Shown piece after piece: positions 34,281 to 43,060 of a stretch of 43,523 nucleotides of DNA. Within the stretch, counting starts at the first letter, position 1; the number at the start of each line of letters is the position of its first letter. The stretch is from the NCBI RefSeq assembly GCF_003788585.1, contig NZ_AYKG01000025.1, positions 1-43,523 of the forward strand. Direction: 5' to 3'. Under the pieces are notes generated by a model that worked only from the letters and a program-made list of their open reading frames with translations, was not told the origin of the DNA and did not search any database. Origin of the DNA: Salinisphaera japonica YTM-1. Lineage in GTDB: Bacteria > Pseudomonadota > Gammaproteobacteria > Nevskiales > Salinisphaeraceae. A program made the position numbers and the translations under genes.

Positions 34281-34298
34281 TATTCCCGATCGGGAATA
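34281..34298. promoter_or_regulatory. Perfect 18-bp palindrome before the Xre remnant
   Basis: TATTCCCGATCGGGAATA lies 4 bases upstream of the remnant regulator start. Xre/HipB proteins bind such palindromes to control themselves, so this is probably the orphaned operator. Confidence 0.6.
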
Positions 34299-34393
34299 AG
34301 TAGCCAATAGTTCTGTTCGACGATAATTCGAGGCGGCACTTCTTCGCATTAGTTCAGCGTTGACTATCCCGCGCGCACACGCCAGGCCGCCCC

Positions 34394-34442
34394 TTGGCCA
34401 GTAGCGCGGGCCATTGCATAACAACGACACGATGTGTCGCAT
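34394..34442 (+). promoter_or_regulatory. Candidate promoter and island operator, copy 3, of the AAA+ gene
   Basis: TTGGCC (34394-34399) and CATAAC (34417-34422) form a weak sigma70-type promoter with a 17-base spacer. Directly after it, 34422-34442 read on the minus strand is the island operator (ATGCGACA, centre CATCG, TGTCGTTG), 17 of 21 identical to the site at 23896. Operator placement over the transcription start suits a repressor. Confidence 0.65.
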
Positions 34443-34483
34443 TGGCGGTGTCTAGTACGTCTCCCTGCCCTGTGGAGACCGCC

Positions 34484-36637
34484 ATGTCTGCAATTGCGCA
34501 TGTTCCGAGTGATCGCCCCGTGCTCAGCCTTCAGCGGAACCAGGCGCTGGCGGTGCGGCTTCTGGACACAACGGCCGCGCTCGGCCAGCTGCCGTACCGA
34601 CGTGTCCTGGATGACGATGAGCCGGTGGCCATGCTGCTGGGCACTGCCCGCCACGGCGCGTTGGTTGATGCGCTGACGGGCGATATGTCGCCAGACGATC
34701 GGCATGCGTTTCGACAAGGCGGCGTTGCACTGGCGGGGTGGCAGCGGCGTGTCTTTCGAAATGCGCTCGGTGATTTTGCAGCCTCGCAGCGTCTGGGCGA
34801 GCCAATACCGCACGATGCGCTTTCGGCCAACCTGGCCGAACTGGGCCGCTTGTTATCGCTCACGCCGCCCGCGCTTGATCTGCTGGATATCGGCATTCGA
34901 AGTGGCAGCGATGAGATGTTGCTCAAGATTCGATCGCCCTTTATTCAGCACGGCCTGGAAAAGAGTGCCCTGGATTTTCAGCATCTTCTCGAGCGGCTGC
35001 TTGGGTGCGACTTGAGCGAGGTACAAGCGCTGATCTACCCCCGCGGCCAGCTGGTCTATAGCGGGCTGATCAACCCGCGCGATGATCCGAAAGAGCTCGA
35101 CGACCTGAATCTGTCGATGGATCTGGCCAGCGCGCTTCTGACACCACGCTTCGACTTCGAGCGGGTTTTTGCGCCGTTTTTCAACAAGGCACCCTCAAGC
35201 CGGCTTACGCTGCACGATTACGATTGGCTCGGCGGGGTCATCGATCTGGCGCGGCGGCTTCTGGCCGGCACCGGTTGCGCCGGCATTCGGCCACCGCAGT
35301 TGCTATTGCACGGCATGACCGGCACCGGCAAGTCCGAGCTTGCGCGCGTGTTGGCCGCCGCCGTCGGCGCAGACGCCTTCGCCATTGCGGACGGCAACCT
35401 GAAAGGCGAGCCGTATGAAAGAGCTGATCGCCTGCGGGCGGCGAAAATCGCGCACAGTGCACTGGCCGACCATGCCCGTGCGCTGCTTGTTTTCGATGAA
35501 GCTGAAGCGGTCTTAACCCCGGCCCCGTCGCTGACAGAGCCGGAAAAACGCCAGAAAGGCTGGCTCAACGAGTTTCTGGAGCGCGCGCGGCTGCCGTGTA
35601 TCTGGATCGCCAACGGTATCGGCAGCGTTGATGCCGCGTATCTGCGCCGTTTTGATTTGGTGATCGACGTGACCGTGCCGCCATGCACAGCACGGCGGCG
35701 CATAGCCGCGGACGCACTCGGCCCGTTTTCGTTGTGCGATACATTTTTAGACCGGGTGGCCGAACAGCCGTCGATCACGCCGGCAGAGCTTGCCCGAACA
35801 CGAGATGCGTTGTATGCGCTTGGCGACCAGGCACAACCGGCGGAAGACGCCGCGCTCGTGCTGGCCAACGGCAGCCGTGGCGTGGCCCGCCAAGCGCTTG
35901 ATCCGCGCCCCGGCTATCGCTTGCCTGCTTTCGACATCGACTGCATCAACTGCGAGCTCGATCTATCGCAGCTGCTTGACTCGTTGCGGCGGCTCGACGA
36001 GGCGCGGCTGTGTTTTCACGGCCCGCCGGGCACCGGCAAGACCGCCCTGGCCCGCCACATCGCCTACCGGCTGGATCGCGAGCTGGTCACCGTACAGGCC
36101 TCCGACTGGTTGAGCCCATGGGTAGGCCAGACCGAGCAACGCATTCGGCAAAGCTTTAACGAAGCCGCACGTCAGCGCCGCGTACTGCTGATTGACGAGG
36201 CCGACACCTTCCTGCGCGATCGGCAGCTGGGCACACAGTCCTGGGAAACCAGCCACGTGAATGAATTGCTCAAATGCCTCGAAGACGCCCGCTCAATCGT
36301 TATCTTTGCAACCAATGCGTTTGAAACGCTCGATCCGGCGGCGTTGCGACGCTTTGATGTAAAAACCGCGCTCAAACCAATGCGCGCCGACCAGCGCCGC
36401 CGAATGTTGCGTGTCGTGCTGTCAGGAAATAAGTGCGACACGAATCTGTCGAAGCGCGCCGCGGCACGAATTGACGGCCTGCAGGAGGTCACCGGCGGCG
36501 ATTATGCGGCCGCACTTCGACACGTATGGATCACCGGTGGCGAACTCAACCGCGACACACTGATTGACGCGTTGGCCCGGGAAGTAGACGCACGAGCGCT
36601 TAATCACCGCCATTCGCATATCGGATTTATTGGTTGA
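34484..36637 (+). CDS. Double AAA+ ATPase, unrecognised family
   Basis: The 717-residue protein has an unknown helical N-terminal region (1 to about 250), then two AAA+ modules. Module 1: Walker A GMTGTGKS (about 277), Walker B LLVFDEAEAV (about 335), sensor IWIANG and LRRFD. Module 2: GPPGTGKT (about 513), VLLIDEADTF (about 567), IVIFATN and ALRRFD. Both look active, giving a CDC48/FtsH-like two-ring layout without the usual N-domain or protease. No peptidase motif is present. ATG 34484 follows GGAGA by 6 bases. It is probably cotranscribed, or at least coregulated, with the large membrane protein 253 bases downstream. Role inferred only: remodelling of a protein or membrane complex. Confidence 0.8.
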   Translation: MSAIAHVPSDRPVLSLQRNQALAVRLLDTTAALGQLPYRRVLDDDEPVAMLLGTARHGALVDALTGDMSPDDRHAFRQGGVALAGWQRRVFRNALGDFAASQRLGEPIPHDALSANLAELGRLLSLTPPALDLLDIGIRSGSDEMLLKIRSPFIQHGLEKSALDFQHLLERLLGCDLSEVQALIYPRGQLVYSGLINPRDDPKELDDLNLSMDLASALLTPRFDFERVFAPFFNKAPSSRLTLHDYDWLGGVIDLARRLLAGTGCAGIRPPQLLLHGMTGTGKSELARVLAAAVGADAFAIADGNLKGEPYERADRLRAAKIAHSALADHARALLVFDEAEAVLTPAPSLTEPEKRQKGWLNEFLERARLPCIWIANGIGSVDAAYLRRFDLVIDVTVPPCTARRRIAADALGPFSLCDTFLDRVAEQPSITPAELARTRDALYALGDQAQPAEDAALVLANGSRGVARQALDPRPGYRLPAFDIDCINCELDLSQLLDSLRRLDEARLCFHGPPGTGKTALARHIAYRLDRELVTVQASDWLSPWVGQTEQRIRQSFNEAARQRRVLLIDEADTFLRDRQLGTQSWETSHVNELLKCLEDARSIVIFATNAFETLDPAALRRFDVKTALKPMRADQRRRMLRVVLSGNKCDTNLSKRAAARIDGLQEVTGGDYAAALRHVWITGGELNRDTLIDALAREVDARALNHRHSHIGFIG

Positions 36638-36890
36638 TCGCTTGGCTTAACGGGCAGAACACGGCTATATCGGCGGTCGCCGCGTTTACTGCGGTGCGGA
36701 TGCAGAGAAAGTCTCGATCCGTTTTGCGAAACTCGAACACGCGATGACAAAGTATCAGCGCATTCTGTGACAAACTCGCCAGGCCGGTCTGGAACGGCAT
36801 GACTTCAAGCGGGGCGGCTTGGTCAGGCCAACGCGTGTCGACATTATTTTGATGTTGACGCGAGGCTGATTGTTAGACACAGGGGGGGAC
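36638..36890 (+). promoter_or_regulatory. Leader between the AAA+ and membrane-protein genes
   Basis: No intact gene is visible; one short readable stretch (RRVYCGADAEKVSIRFAKLEH) ends in a stop at about 36770 and may be a gene scrap. An imperfect inverted repeat GTGTCGACAT-N6-GATGTTGAC lies near 36834-36859. TTGGTC (36819) with CATTAT (36842) is a weak promoter candidate. A strong ribosome site, AGGGGGGGA, precedes ATG 36891. Confidence 0.35.
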
Positions 36891-39080
36891 ATGAGCACCG
36901 ATATACAAACGGGGGCGCAAGAAAAGCCGCCGCAGACGCCATTAAGCGTTTCCAACGATGGAACGGACGAGGATCGCGTATGTGAGCGCACCGCCACATG
37001 GGTACAGAAAGGCCCGCGCATCGGCGTCTATCTTTTCTGGTTGGCCCTGGCGCTACTAGCCCTGCACGTGACTGCTTATATCGGTGCGATTGGAAATCGG
37101 TTCGTTGTCGGCGCCGTTCTTACTGCGCTTTGGCTCCCGATGACGTACTTTTTGTATTGGCGCGCCATTTCGAGGCGAATAATACGATGGCATGTCCTGA
37201 AAGAAGGCTCGCCGGTAAAAAACCGATTGCGCGGCCGGTTCTTACCGCTTGCTTTGTCAGCGATATTCTCGGCCGCGGCGGCTTTAGCGCTCTTCGTTTT
37301 TGCGAGCCAAGGAGTAAGCCTGTCGAACCGTGTGGCACTGGTTCTTGCGGTCCTCTTATGGGTATTCATCGAACCCACCACCACGCGCGTCGTAGAACGA
37401 AATACCAAAGTCTATGCAGCGCCATACTTTGCCAAGCGCCTCACGTACTGGACTGTCGTCGGTGCCGTAAGTCTTGGATTGCTGCTAGTCGGCTTTTTTG
37501 AGCCACACCCGGATCTTACGAATTTGACCGCACGCGAGGCTTTCGTTTTCGGCCAGTCTCAAGCAATCGGGCAGTTTGAGTGGATACGCTTCCTGGCTGG
37601 CCTATCCAACGGCCTGGATTATGTTTGTATTTGGATCGCTCAAACGATGTCGCTGGTGCAAGACAACCTAGGTCTGACGCTCGGCGCCTGGATAGTTTTG
37701 CTCTTCAAAATGCTGGCGTTCGTCATATCTGCCCTGCTTTTGATTCAAGCAGCCAGCGTTTGGGCGACGCAACGTGCGACGTCTCGAGATCACAAGAGCG
37801 ATGCGCGGGCTAGCGTGTCACAACATCTGATCAATGCGGCTAGCTGCCTGGTAGCCGCCGCCTTGATGTTCGGATTCATTTGGGATCAGGCCGTCGCTAA
37901 CCCATGGGGTTGGATGACCGGTCAGACGATAACGTTCTCGATGTCGGGAAAGGTCTATCAACTATCGCCCAAGGATCTCGAAGCCTCCTTGGCGATGGCG
38001 CAGGCTAAAACCACTATCACCCAAAATCGTGCTCTCGGAGAACTGACCGATCAAACAAATCAGCGTATCGACGACGTTTTCGACGCAGCAATCAAGCGTG
38101 TGCCGGAGTATGCGGATCAGCACTTTTCTATGTCTGGAAAGTTTACGGCTGTCGCATCGGCCCTTCCGCAGGTGAGTGCGAAAACAGCTGAATCGATACT
38201 TTTCCCAACCGTAGGTCTCGATGCACAGCTCCAATCAATCGAGCAGGGCTACGTCAATCAGCTTGATTTTGAACGATTCGCGCAGGCCAGCAACTGGTCG
38301 CGCAACCTACGACAATCTCTGGAGCGTTTCGAATCCCACGCGCTTCGTAATAACTCGCGGCCCGTGCAGCCGTTTAGCCCAGAGACCATCGTCGCGAAAA
38401 GCCAGATCGACGATTTGCTGGGCAGAACCCGCGCATTGACAGAGTTCGCCGTCTCTTCAGGTTTTGCAGTGGCAGTGACAGGCGGCTCAGTTATTTCTCG
38501 TCGGAAAGTAGCCGCTGAAAAAACGCCCCCCAACAATGGCAAGAAAGCAGTCAAAAAAGTAAAACCCAAGAACAAGTTTTCGATGAAAACCGCTTGGTCA
38601 AAAATGCTTGCTTCGGGGAAACAGGCAAGTAAAAGTTTGTGGTCCAACGCCAAGAGCTGGGGAACCGCCACAAAAACACTGCTGACCAAAGACGGAATTA
38701 AAGCGGCCGGCAGCAGTATCAAATCGCTGCCCGGAGCCGCCTTGAAACTCAAAAAATATGCGCCGGCGATTGGGCGCTTTGCAGCTAAACGGGCGCCTCG
38801 CTTAGCAGTCAGCCCCGGATGCGGGCCAGCGGCCATCCCGTGTGCCATTGTCATTTTCGCAAGCACAGAGGCGGTCGCATGGTACGGGGCTACTCGCCTC
38901 GACAAATACCAGAACCAAGATGCACTCGAAGCCAAGATGATCGCAAGATTAAATCGTTCGCGTGAATCGTTGAAGCGGGTTTATGCAGCGAGGAGCCAGT
39001 CGGCGCTAGAGCCAAACATCGACGCGCTGACTGCGCGTGTTGGACGCGCGGTAATGCCGGTTGAGTATTTTATAAATTAA
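36891..39080 (+). CDS. Large polytopic membrane protein partnered with the AAA+ ATPase
   Basis: I do not recognise this 729-residue protein. After a polar 38-residue tail come about seven predicted membrane helices between residues 45 and 330 (for example VYLFWLALALLALHVTAYI, LPLALSAIFSAAAALALFVF, WTVVGAVSLGLLLVGFF, IVLLFKMLAFVISALLLI). A soluble helical region of about 180 residues follows, then a very basic Lys/Ser/Ala stretch (about 540-650; KKAVKKVKPKNKF, SKMLASGKQASKSLWSNAKSWG), one further hydrophobic segment (CGPAAIPCAIVIFASTEAVAWY), and a helical tail. AT content is above the window average, a sign of transfer. The position after the AAA+ gene suggests an ATPase-driven membrane system. 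Confidence 0.7.
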   Translation: MSTDIQTGAQEKPPQTPLSVSNDGTDEDRVCERTATWVQKGPRIGVYLFWLALALLALHVTAYIGAIGNRFVVGAVLTALWLPMTYFLYWRAISRRIIRWHVLKEGSPVKNRLRGRFLPLALSAIFSAAAALALFVFASQGVSLSNRVALVLAVLLWVFIEPTTTRVVERNTKVYAAPYFAKRLTYWTVVGAVSLGLLLVGFFEPHPDLTNLTAREAFVFGQSQAIGQFEWIRFLAGLSNGLDYVCIWIAQTMSLVQDNLGLTLGAWIVLLFKMLAFVISALLLIQAASVWATQRATSRDHKSDARASVSQHLINAASCLVAAALMFGFIWDQAVANPWGWMTGQTITFSMSGKVYQLSPKDLEASLAMAQAKTTITQNRALGELTDQTNQRIDDVFDAAIKRVPEYADQHFSMSGKFTAVASALPQVSAKTAESILFPTVGLDAQLQSIEQGYVNQLDFERFAQASNWSRNLRQSLERFESHALRNNSRPVQPFSPETIVAKSQIDDLLGRTRALTEFAVSSGFAVAVTGGSVISRRKVAAEKTPPNNGKKAVKKVKPKNKFSMKTAWSKMLASGKQASKSLWSNAKSWGTATKTLLTKDGIKAAGSSIKSLPGAALKLKKYAPAIGRFAAKRAPRLAVSPGCGPAAIPCAIVIFASTEAVAWYGATRLDKYQNQDALEAKMIARLNRSRESLKRVYAARSQSALEPNIDALTARVGRAVMPVEYFIN

Positions 39081-39095
39081 AGAGCACGTATAGCG

Positions 39096-39133
39096 AAATT
39101 GCCCGGTCGGCAGCCGCTAGATCAGGCAATTTT
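39096..39133. repeat. Inverted repeat downstream of the membrane-protein gene
   Basis: AAATTGCC (39096-39103) and GGCAATTT (39125-39132) are perfect inverted copies with 21 bases between. It could be a terminator with a large loop or the scar of a mobile-element end. The rest of 39081-39241 shows nothing I can name. Confidence 0.35.
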
Positions 39134-39241
39134 CCGGTGTCTGTGTGGCGCTGACTTACGGCTGAAAATTAGCGTATTGCTCTGGCTGGTCGACCGGGCC
39201 ACGATTCGATTGGCGGCCTGGCGGGCGACCGCGCGGCCGGC

Positions 39242-39580
39242 TCACTCGATTTGCTTGAGCGCTTCAATTAACTGGGGCAAATCCGTCTGCACAATACTCC
39301 AGATCGTATCGTTGTCGATGCCAAGATAGCCGTGAATCAGTTGATTACGTGTTGCGATGATCAGCCGCCACGGCACGTCTGGATACTGTGTTCGGACATC
39401 CGCCGGTACATGTGTTGCGGCTTCGCCAATCAACTCGAGATTGCGTAGCGTCGCGTCGTACACAAGATTGTTCGCAATGAACGTTTCTTGGCTTAAGCCA
39501 GTGGTATAAGTACCGGCTCTTTCGGCAAAGCCGATCATGTCGCTCACATAGAATCGCCATTCGCGGTGGTTACTCGACAC
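39242..39580 (-). CDS. hepT: HepT-family (DUF86) toxin
   Basis: This 112-residue HEPN-fold RNase toxin carries the RX4HXY motif as RNQLIHGY (about residues 78-85), where Arg and His form the catalytic pair and Tyr is the residue AMPylated by MntA in studied systems. NNLVYDATLRNLELIGEA is typical of the family. GTG start; its first 11 bases overlap the end of mntA, so the pair is coupled. Confidence 0.93.
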   Translation of the reverse strand: MSSNHREWRFYVSDMIGFAERAGTYTTGLSQETFIANNLVYDATLRNLELIGEAATHVPADVRTQYPDVPWRLIIATRNQLIHGYLGIDNDTIWSIVQTDLPQLIEALKQIE

Positions 39581-39875
39581 GGATCGCTTCGTTTTCGATC
39601 AAAGGCTTCAGCTCTGGTCGTAACGCCTTGTCGGTTACAAGATCGACCCGGCAGCCAAGCAAGTCTTCGAGATAGAACTGCACGCCAAAATATCGTTTCG
39701 ACGTGGCAGGCCCGTCGAACGATACGAGAACGTCAACGTCGCTACCGGCTTTTGCCTCGTTGCGCGCGGTCGAGCCGAAACAAGCCAGATCGCGCACATC
39801 AAATTCCCGCATCAAAAACGGCTTGTGCGCCAGAAGCAGTTTGAGGAGCTTGTCTCGCTGTAATTGGTTAGACAT
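39570..39875 (-). CDS. mntA: MntA-family minimal nucleotidyltransferase antitoxin
   Basis: A 101-residue nucleotidyltransferase with the complete signature GS-X10-DXD (GSTARNEAKAGSDVDVLV). MntA-type antitoxins inactivate HepT by AMPylating its Tyr. I chose ATG 39875, with GGAAA 7 bases upstream; an in-frame TTG at 39890 is less likely. It is promoter-proximal to hepT and marks the right edge of the accessory island. Confidence 0.94.
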   Translation of the reverse strand: MSNQLQRDKLLKLLLAHKPFLMREFDVRDLACFGSTARNEAKAGSDVDVLVSFDGPATSKRYFGVQFYLEDLLGCRVDLVTDKALRPELKPLIENEAIRVE

Positions 39876-39960
39876 GGATATTTCCGACAAGAGCCAGAAT
39901 CGCTAGGCGGCTTTTAACAATTCTTGGTCAGAAAATGTACATGAATTGGCAACTCGATCG

Positions 39961-41700
39961 TTACCAGTTCAACGTCTCAAACCCACCCTCAACCTTCTTG
40001 TTCTGGCTCGATTCGTCCAGGGCCACGCCGTTGGCGGCGTCGTCGGCGTCGATGACGCCGGCGGCGGGGTCTTTGGCGATGCCGTTGACGACGGGGTGTT
40101 CGCGGAAGTATTCCTCGAAGCGCATTTTGGCGTCTTCACCGAACAGGATTTCGCAGGCTTCCATGAGGCCGTCGGATTTCTGGATGGTTTCCTGGCGCGA
40201 AACGAGGCTAATCTTGGAGCGCCGGCGCAGGAAGTCTTCGAGCTTGGTGATCATCTCGCGGCGGGCGGCCTGGCGGACTTCGGCACGGATATATTCGGTG
40301 CCTTCGATGAGGATTTCGGCCTGGCGCGGGTCTTCGCGGATGTTTTCCAGGATACCGATGGCATGGCCGGCGTAACGGCGCCAGAGCCGTGTGGATAACG
40401 GCTCGGAGGCGGTGGCGTCGGTGTAGTCGTCGAGGCTCATCAGGCGGGCCTGATGGAAGAACTCGTCGCGCACGGTGTCGGAAGGCTCGCCGTACCAGCG
40501 ATACCGCGGGAAGCGGATGTTGATGCTCATTTCCTTGACGAGATCGGTGATTTCGTCGCCGACGTTGACGCAGTCGGTGAGCTTGCCGCCGAAGATGCTG
40601 ATGAAGCCCTGATCGATATCGGAATCGATCTCGTGCTTGCGCGACAGCTGCAGGAAGTCACGATCCTTGCCGCCGGTGTTCTCCACGGCCAGCGGGCGTA
40701 CACCGCAGCGGGTGGCGATGATGTCGTCACGATCCAGCGGCTTGTCGAGCGTGAGCCGGGCGTTGATGTTGTCGAGCACGAAGTCGATGTCGTCGTCGGT
40801 GATGGCGGCATGCGGATCTTCGGTGCGGGTATCGGTAGTGCCCACGCAGGTGCGGTTGCCCATGGGGATCGAGAAGAACAGGCGCCCGTCCTCGTCGAAG
40901 AAGGCCAGCACGCGCTTGTTCGGCGTGAGCTGGTCAACGATGAGATGGATACCCTTGGACAGCACGTGGCTGTGCTCGGTTTTTTCCTCGGTGAGCTTGT
41001 TGTATTGATCGGCCAGCGGGCCACAGGCGTTGACCAGTGTCTTGGTCTTGACGGTGAAGCTGCGCCCGGTCATCTGATCGGTGAGTTCGACGTGCCAGAG
41101 GCCGTCGCGGCGCTCGGCCCCGGTGGATTTCACATAGTTGACCGCCGAGCAGCCGCTGTTCATGGCCAGGCGCACGAAGTTCCACACGAAACGCGCGTCG
41201 TTGTCGTGCAGGAAGGCATCGGAATACTCGAAGCTGCCGGTGGCCTGCTTCGTATCGATGACCGGCTCTTCTTTATTGACCTGTTTGAGCGAGGGCAACC
41301 GCGGGAGTCGCGTGAAGCAGTTGCCGAACAGCCAGTAGATCCACGTGCCGGCCCATAGCATCAGCGGATGCCAGCGGAAACCCTTGGTGATGGTGGTCAG
41401 AAACCGAATTTCCTGCACCGTGGAGGGGTAATGCCGGATCAGGTGGTTGCGCGAGACACATAGCTCGCGCACCAGTTTGAAGTCGTAGGACTCCATGTAC
41501 TTGATGCCGCCCCAGATGAGGTTGGATGACCACATGCTGGTCATGCCGGCGAAGTCGCCCTGGTCGATGAGCGCGGTCTTCACGCCCTTGCCCGACAGGG
41601 CGGCGGCCGATACGGCCCCGTTGATGCCACCGCCCACGATCAGGGTGTCGTACACCTCACCTTCGGCGAGTTTCTCGATATTGCTTTCTCTGAGCTGCAT
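39961..41700 (-). CDS. glpD: FAD-dependent glycerol-3-phosphate dehydrogenase
   Basis: The 579-residue membrane-associated flavoenzyme oxidises glycerol-3-phosphate to dihydroxyacetone phosphate, passing electrons to quinone. The N-terminal FAD motif is LIVGGGINGAVSAAALSGKG, followed by WSSNLIWGGIKYMES, which resembles the GlpD substrate loop. The middle carries FFSIPMGNRTCVGTTDT, and FGGKLTD lies near the end of the FAD domain; the C-terminal DAO domain follows. The last 40 residues are an acidic, lineage-specific tail. No glpK or glpF neighbours are in the window. Confidence 0.95.
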   Translation of the reverse strand: MQLRESNIEKLAEGEVYDTLIVGGGINGAVSAAALSGKGVKTALIDQGDFAGMTSMWSSNLIWGGIKYMESYDFKLVRELCVSRNHLIRHYPSTVQEIRFLTTITKGFRWHPLMLWAGTWIYWLFGNCFTRLPRLPSLKQVNKEEPVIDTKQATGSFEYSDAFLHDNDARFVWNFVRLAMNSGCSAVNYVKSTGAERRDGLWHVELTDQMTGRSFTVKTKTLVNACGPLADQYNKLTEEKTEHSHVLSKGIHLIVDQLTPNKRVLAFFDEDGRLFFSIPMGNRTCVGTTDTRTEDPHAAITDDDIDFVLDNINARLTLDKPLDRDDIIATRCGVRPLAVENTGGKDRDFLQLSRKHEIDSDIDQGFISIFGGKLTDCVNVGDEITDLVKEMSINIRFPRYRWYGEPSDTVRDEFFHQARLMSLDDYTDATASEPLSTRLWRRYAGHAIGILENIREDPRQAEILIEGTEYIRAEVRQAARREMITKLEDFLRRRSKISLVSRQETIQKSDGLMEACEILFGEDAKMRFEEYFREHPVVNGIAKDPAAGVIDADDAANGVALDESSQNKKVEGGFETLNW

Positions 41701-41879
41701 CGTCGTTGTCCTGATCGTTAACGTGTGCCCGGGGGGCCGCGCCGGTTGCGTCCGCGACGCACCGGAACCGGTTCCAGATCTTTATCTAAACCTGCGCCCG
41801 AAAACCCTAGTCTACAACCCGTCATTCGTTAGTCGTAGGCCACTGGTAATTACGCACGCCAACTGCCCCGGGTTGCAAG

Positions 41880-42452
41880 TCAGCCGGTGGCGGCGCGAAT
41901 CCAGCGGGCGACGGCTTGATTGCGCGTGTCCTGTACCCCGTAGCGATAGGATTCTTCGGCGGCACTTGCCCAATCGCGCTCGTGCAGGGCCGCGCGCAGG
42001 CGGCGATATTCAAGCAGGCCGGGCCGCCCGAGGTTGAAGGCCAGATCCAGCAGGCCATAGCGCACGCTGGCCGGGTAATCATCAAAGCGGGTGTCGTAGG
42101 CGCGGGCGTCATCGCGGGCGGTATCGACCCGCGCGGCCAGTTCATCGTTCAAGGCCGCCAGCGAGGCCACCAGATCGGTATAGGGCAGGTATTCGCTGGG
42201 TGGATAGCGTGCGGGCGGTGCGCCTGCCACGCGGTCGTAATCATCGCGCACTGCGGCATCGGTGGCCGGCGCGCCGGTCTGGCGCTGCGTGAACCCCAGA
42301 CCGGCTGCCACGGCCGCATCGGCACTGGCCAGTAGCAGGCCGGTGCCGATGGTCACGTTGGCGCGCGTGTCCAGGTACATATGCCGGGCAAAGCCTTCAA
42401 AGACCTTGAGTTGCTCGAGAAAGCCGGCCTCGGTGGTCACGATCTGGCTCAT
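41880..42452 (-). CDS. T4-type lysozyme (GH24-like), cytoplasmic form
   Basis: A 190-residue muramidase. The T4-lysozyme catalytic triad E-8x-D-5x-T is present exactly: Glu19 (VFEG), Asp28 (YLDT) and Thr34 (TIGTG). A conserved-looking stretch, VRYGLLDLAFNLGRPGL, follows. There is no signal peptide, so the protein must be released by lysis or by another secretion route. No holin, spanin or other phage gene is adjacent. It overlaps the preceding gene by 4 bases and ends a three-gene cassette. Confidence 0.85.
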   Translation of the reverse strand: MSQIVTTEAGFLEQLKVFEGFARHMYLDTRANVTIGTGLLLASADAAVAAGLGFTQRQTGAPATDAAVRDDYDRVAGAPPARYPPSEYLPYTDLVASLAALNDELAARVDTARDDARAYDTRFDDYPASVRYGLLDLAFNLGRPGLLEYRRLRAALHERDWASAAEESYRYGVQDTRNQAVARWIRAATG

Positions 42453-43060
42453 TCGGTCTCTCCTGCAACACGCATGACGAGCGGCCCGTCGCGGTAGCGC
42501 GAGCTGCCGATACGCAGTTTATCGCCCTGCAGGGTGACCGCAGCGGTATCCCGATCGCCCATGGGAATCCGCCGGGTGACGGAAACAAACGTCTGGCGCG
42601 AGAGGTGGCGCCCGGCCGCGCCGTAAGCCTGGCGCGTGTCCAGGCGTACGAACAGGACGGATTTGAACACGGCCGAGCCGCCGGTCGGCGCGCGCTCGGT
42701 CTCCAGCACGAAGGTGTCGTGGGCACAGCCCACCACGTGATAGGCATAGTGCGTGTCGGGCATATCAGCCACGACTTGCCCGCGCGGGCCAAGCTGGGTC
42801 TTGGCGGCGTATTCGTTGCTGTGCCGGGCCGCGGAGAGGTTGATCTCCGTGACGATGGACGGCGAGCGATCACTGATGAACGGCTCGAACGCCGCGATGA
42901 CCTGGGCGCTCACCGGTGCGCCGTCGAACATAAAGGCACGCTCACAGCCCTCGGCCGCCTTGGCGCCGCCCGCGCTCAATGCCCATGCCGTGTTCGTCAC
43001 GACCAGGCCCGCCAGGATCGCGACCATCGCGGAAAACACGCGCGTGCTGCTCATTCTCAT
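42449..43060 (-). CDS. Exported protein of unknown function between two wall hydrolases
   Basis: A 203-residue protein with a signal peptide (STRVFSAMVAILAGLVVTNTAWA) and no recognised domain. Two pairs of mature cysteines or near-cysteines (GCERAF, VVGCAHD) may form a disulfide. Both its start and stop overlap neighbours by 4 bases, so it is cotranslated with the M23 peptidase and the lysozyme. A wall-hydrolase inhibitor or chaperone role is possible but not shown by the sequence. Confidence 0.7.
   Translation of the reverse strand: MRMSSTRVFSAMVAILAGLVVTNTAWALSAGGAKAAEGCERAFMFDGAPVSAQVIAAFEPFISDRSPSIVTEINLSAARHSNEYAAKTQLGPRGQVVADMPDTHYAYHVVGCAHDTFVLETERAPTGGSAVFKSVLFVRLDTRQAYGAAGRHLSRQTFVSVTRRIPMGDRDTAAVTLQGDKLRIGSSRYRDGPLVMRVAGETE

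Noticed and set aside
36434-36452. A further operator-like TGCGACA, CGAATC, TGTCG within the AAA+ coding region
   Set aside because: The centre is one base longer, one arm is incomplete and it lies in codons of the second AAA+ module, so it is probably coincidence.
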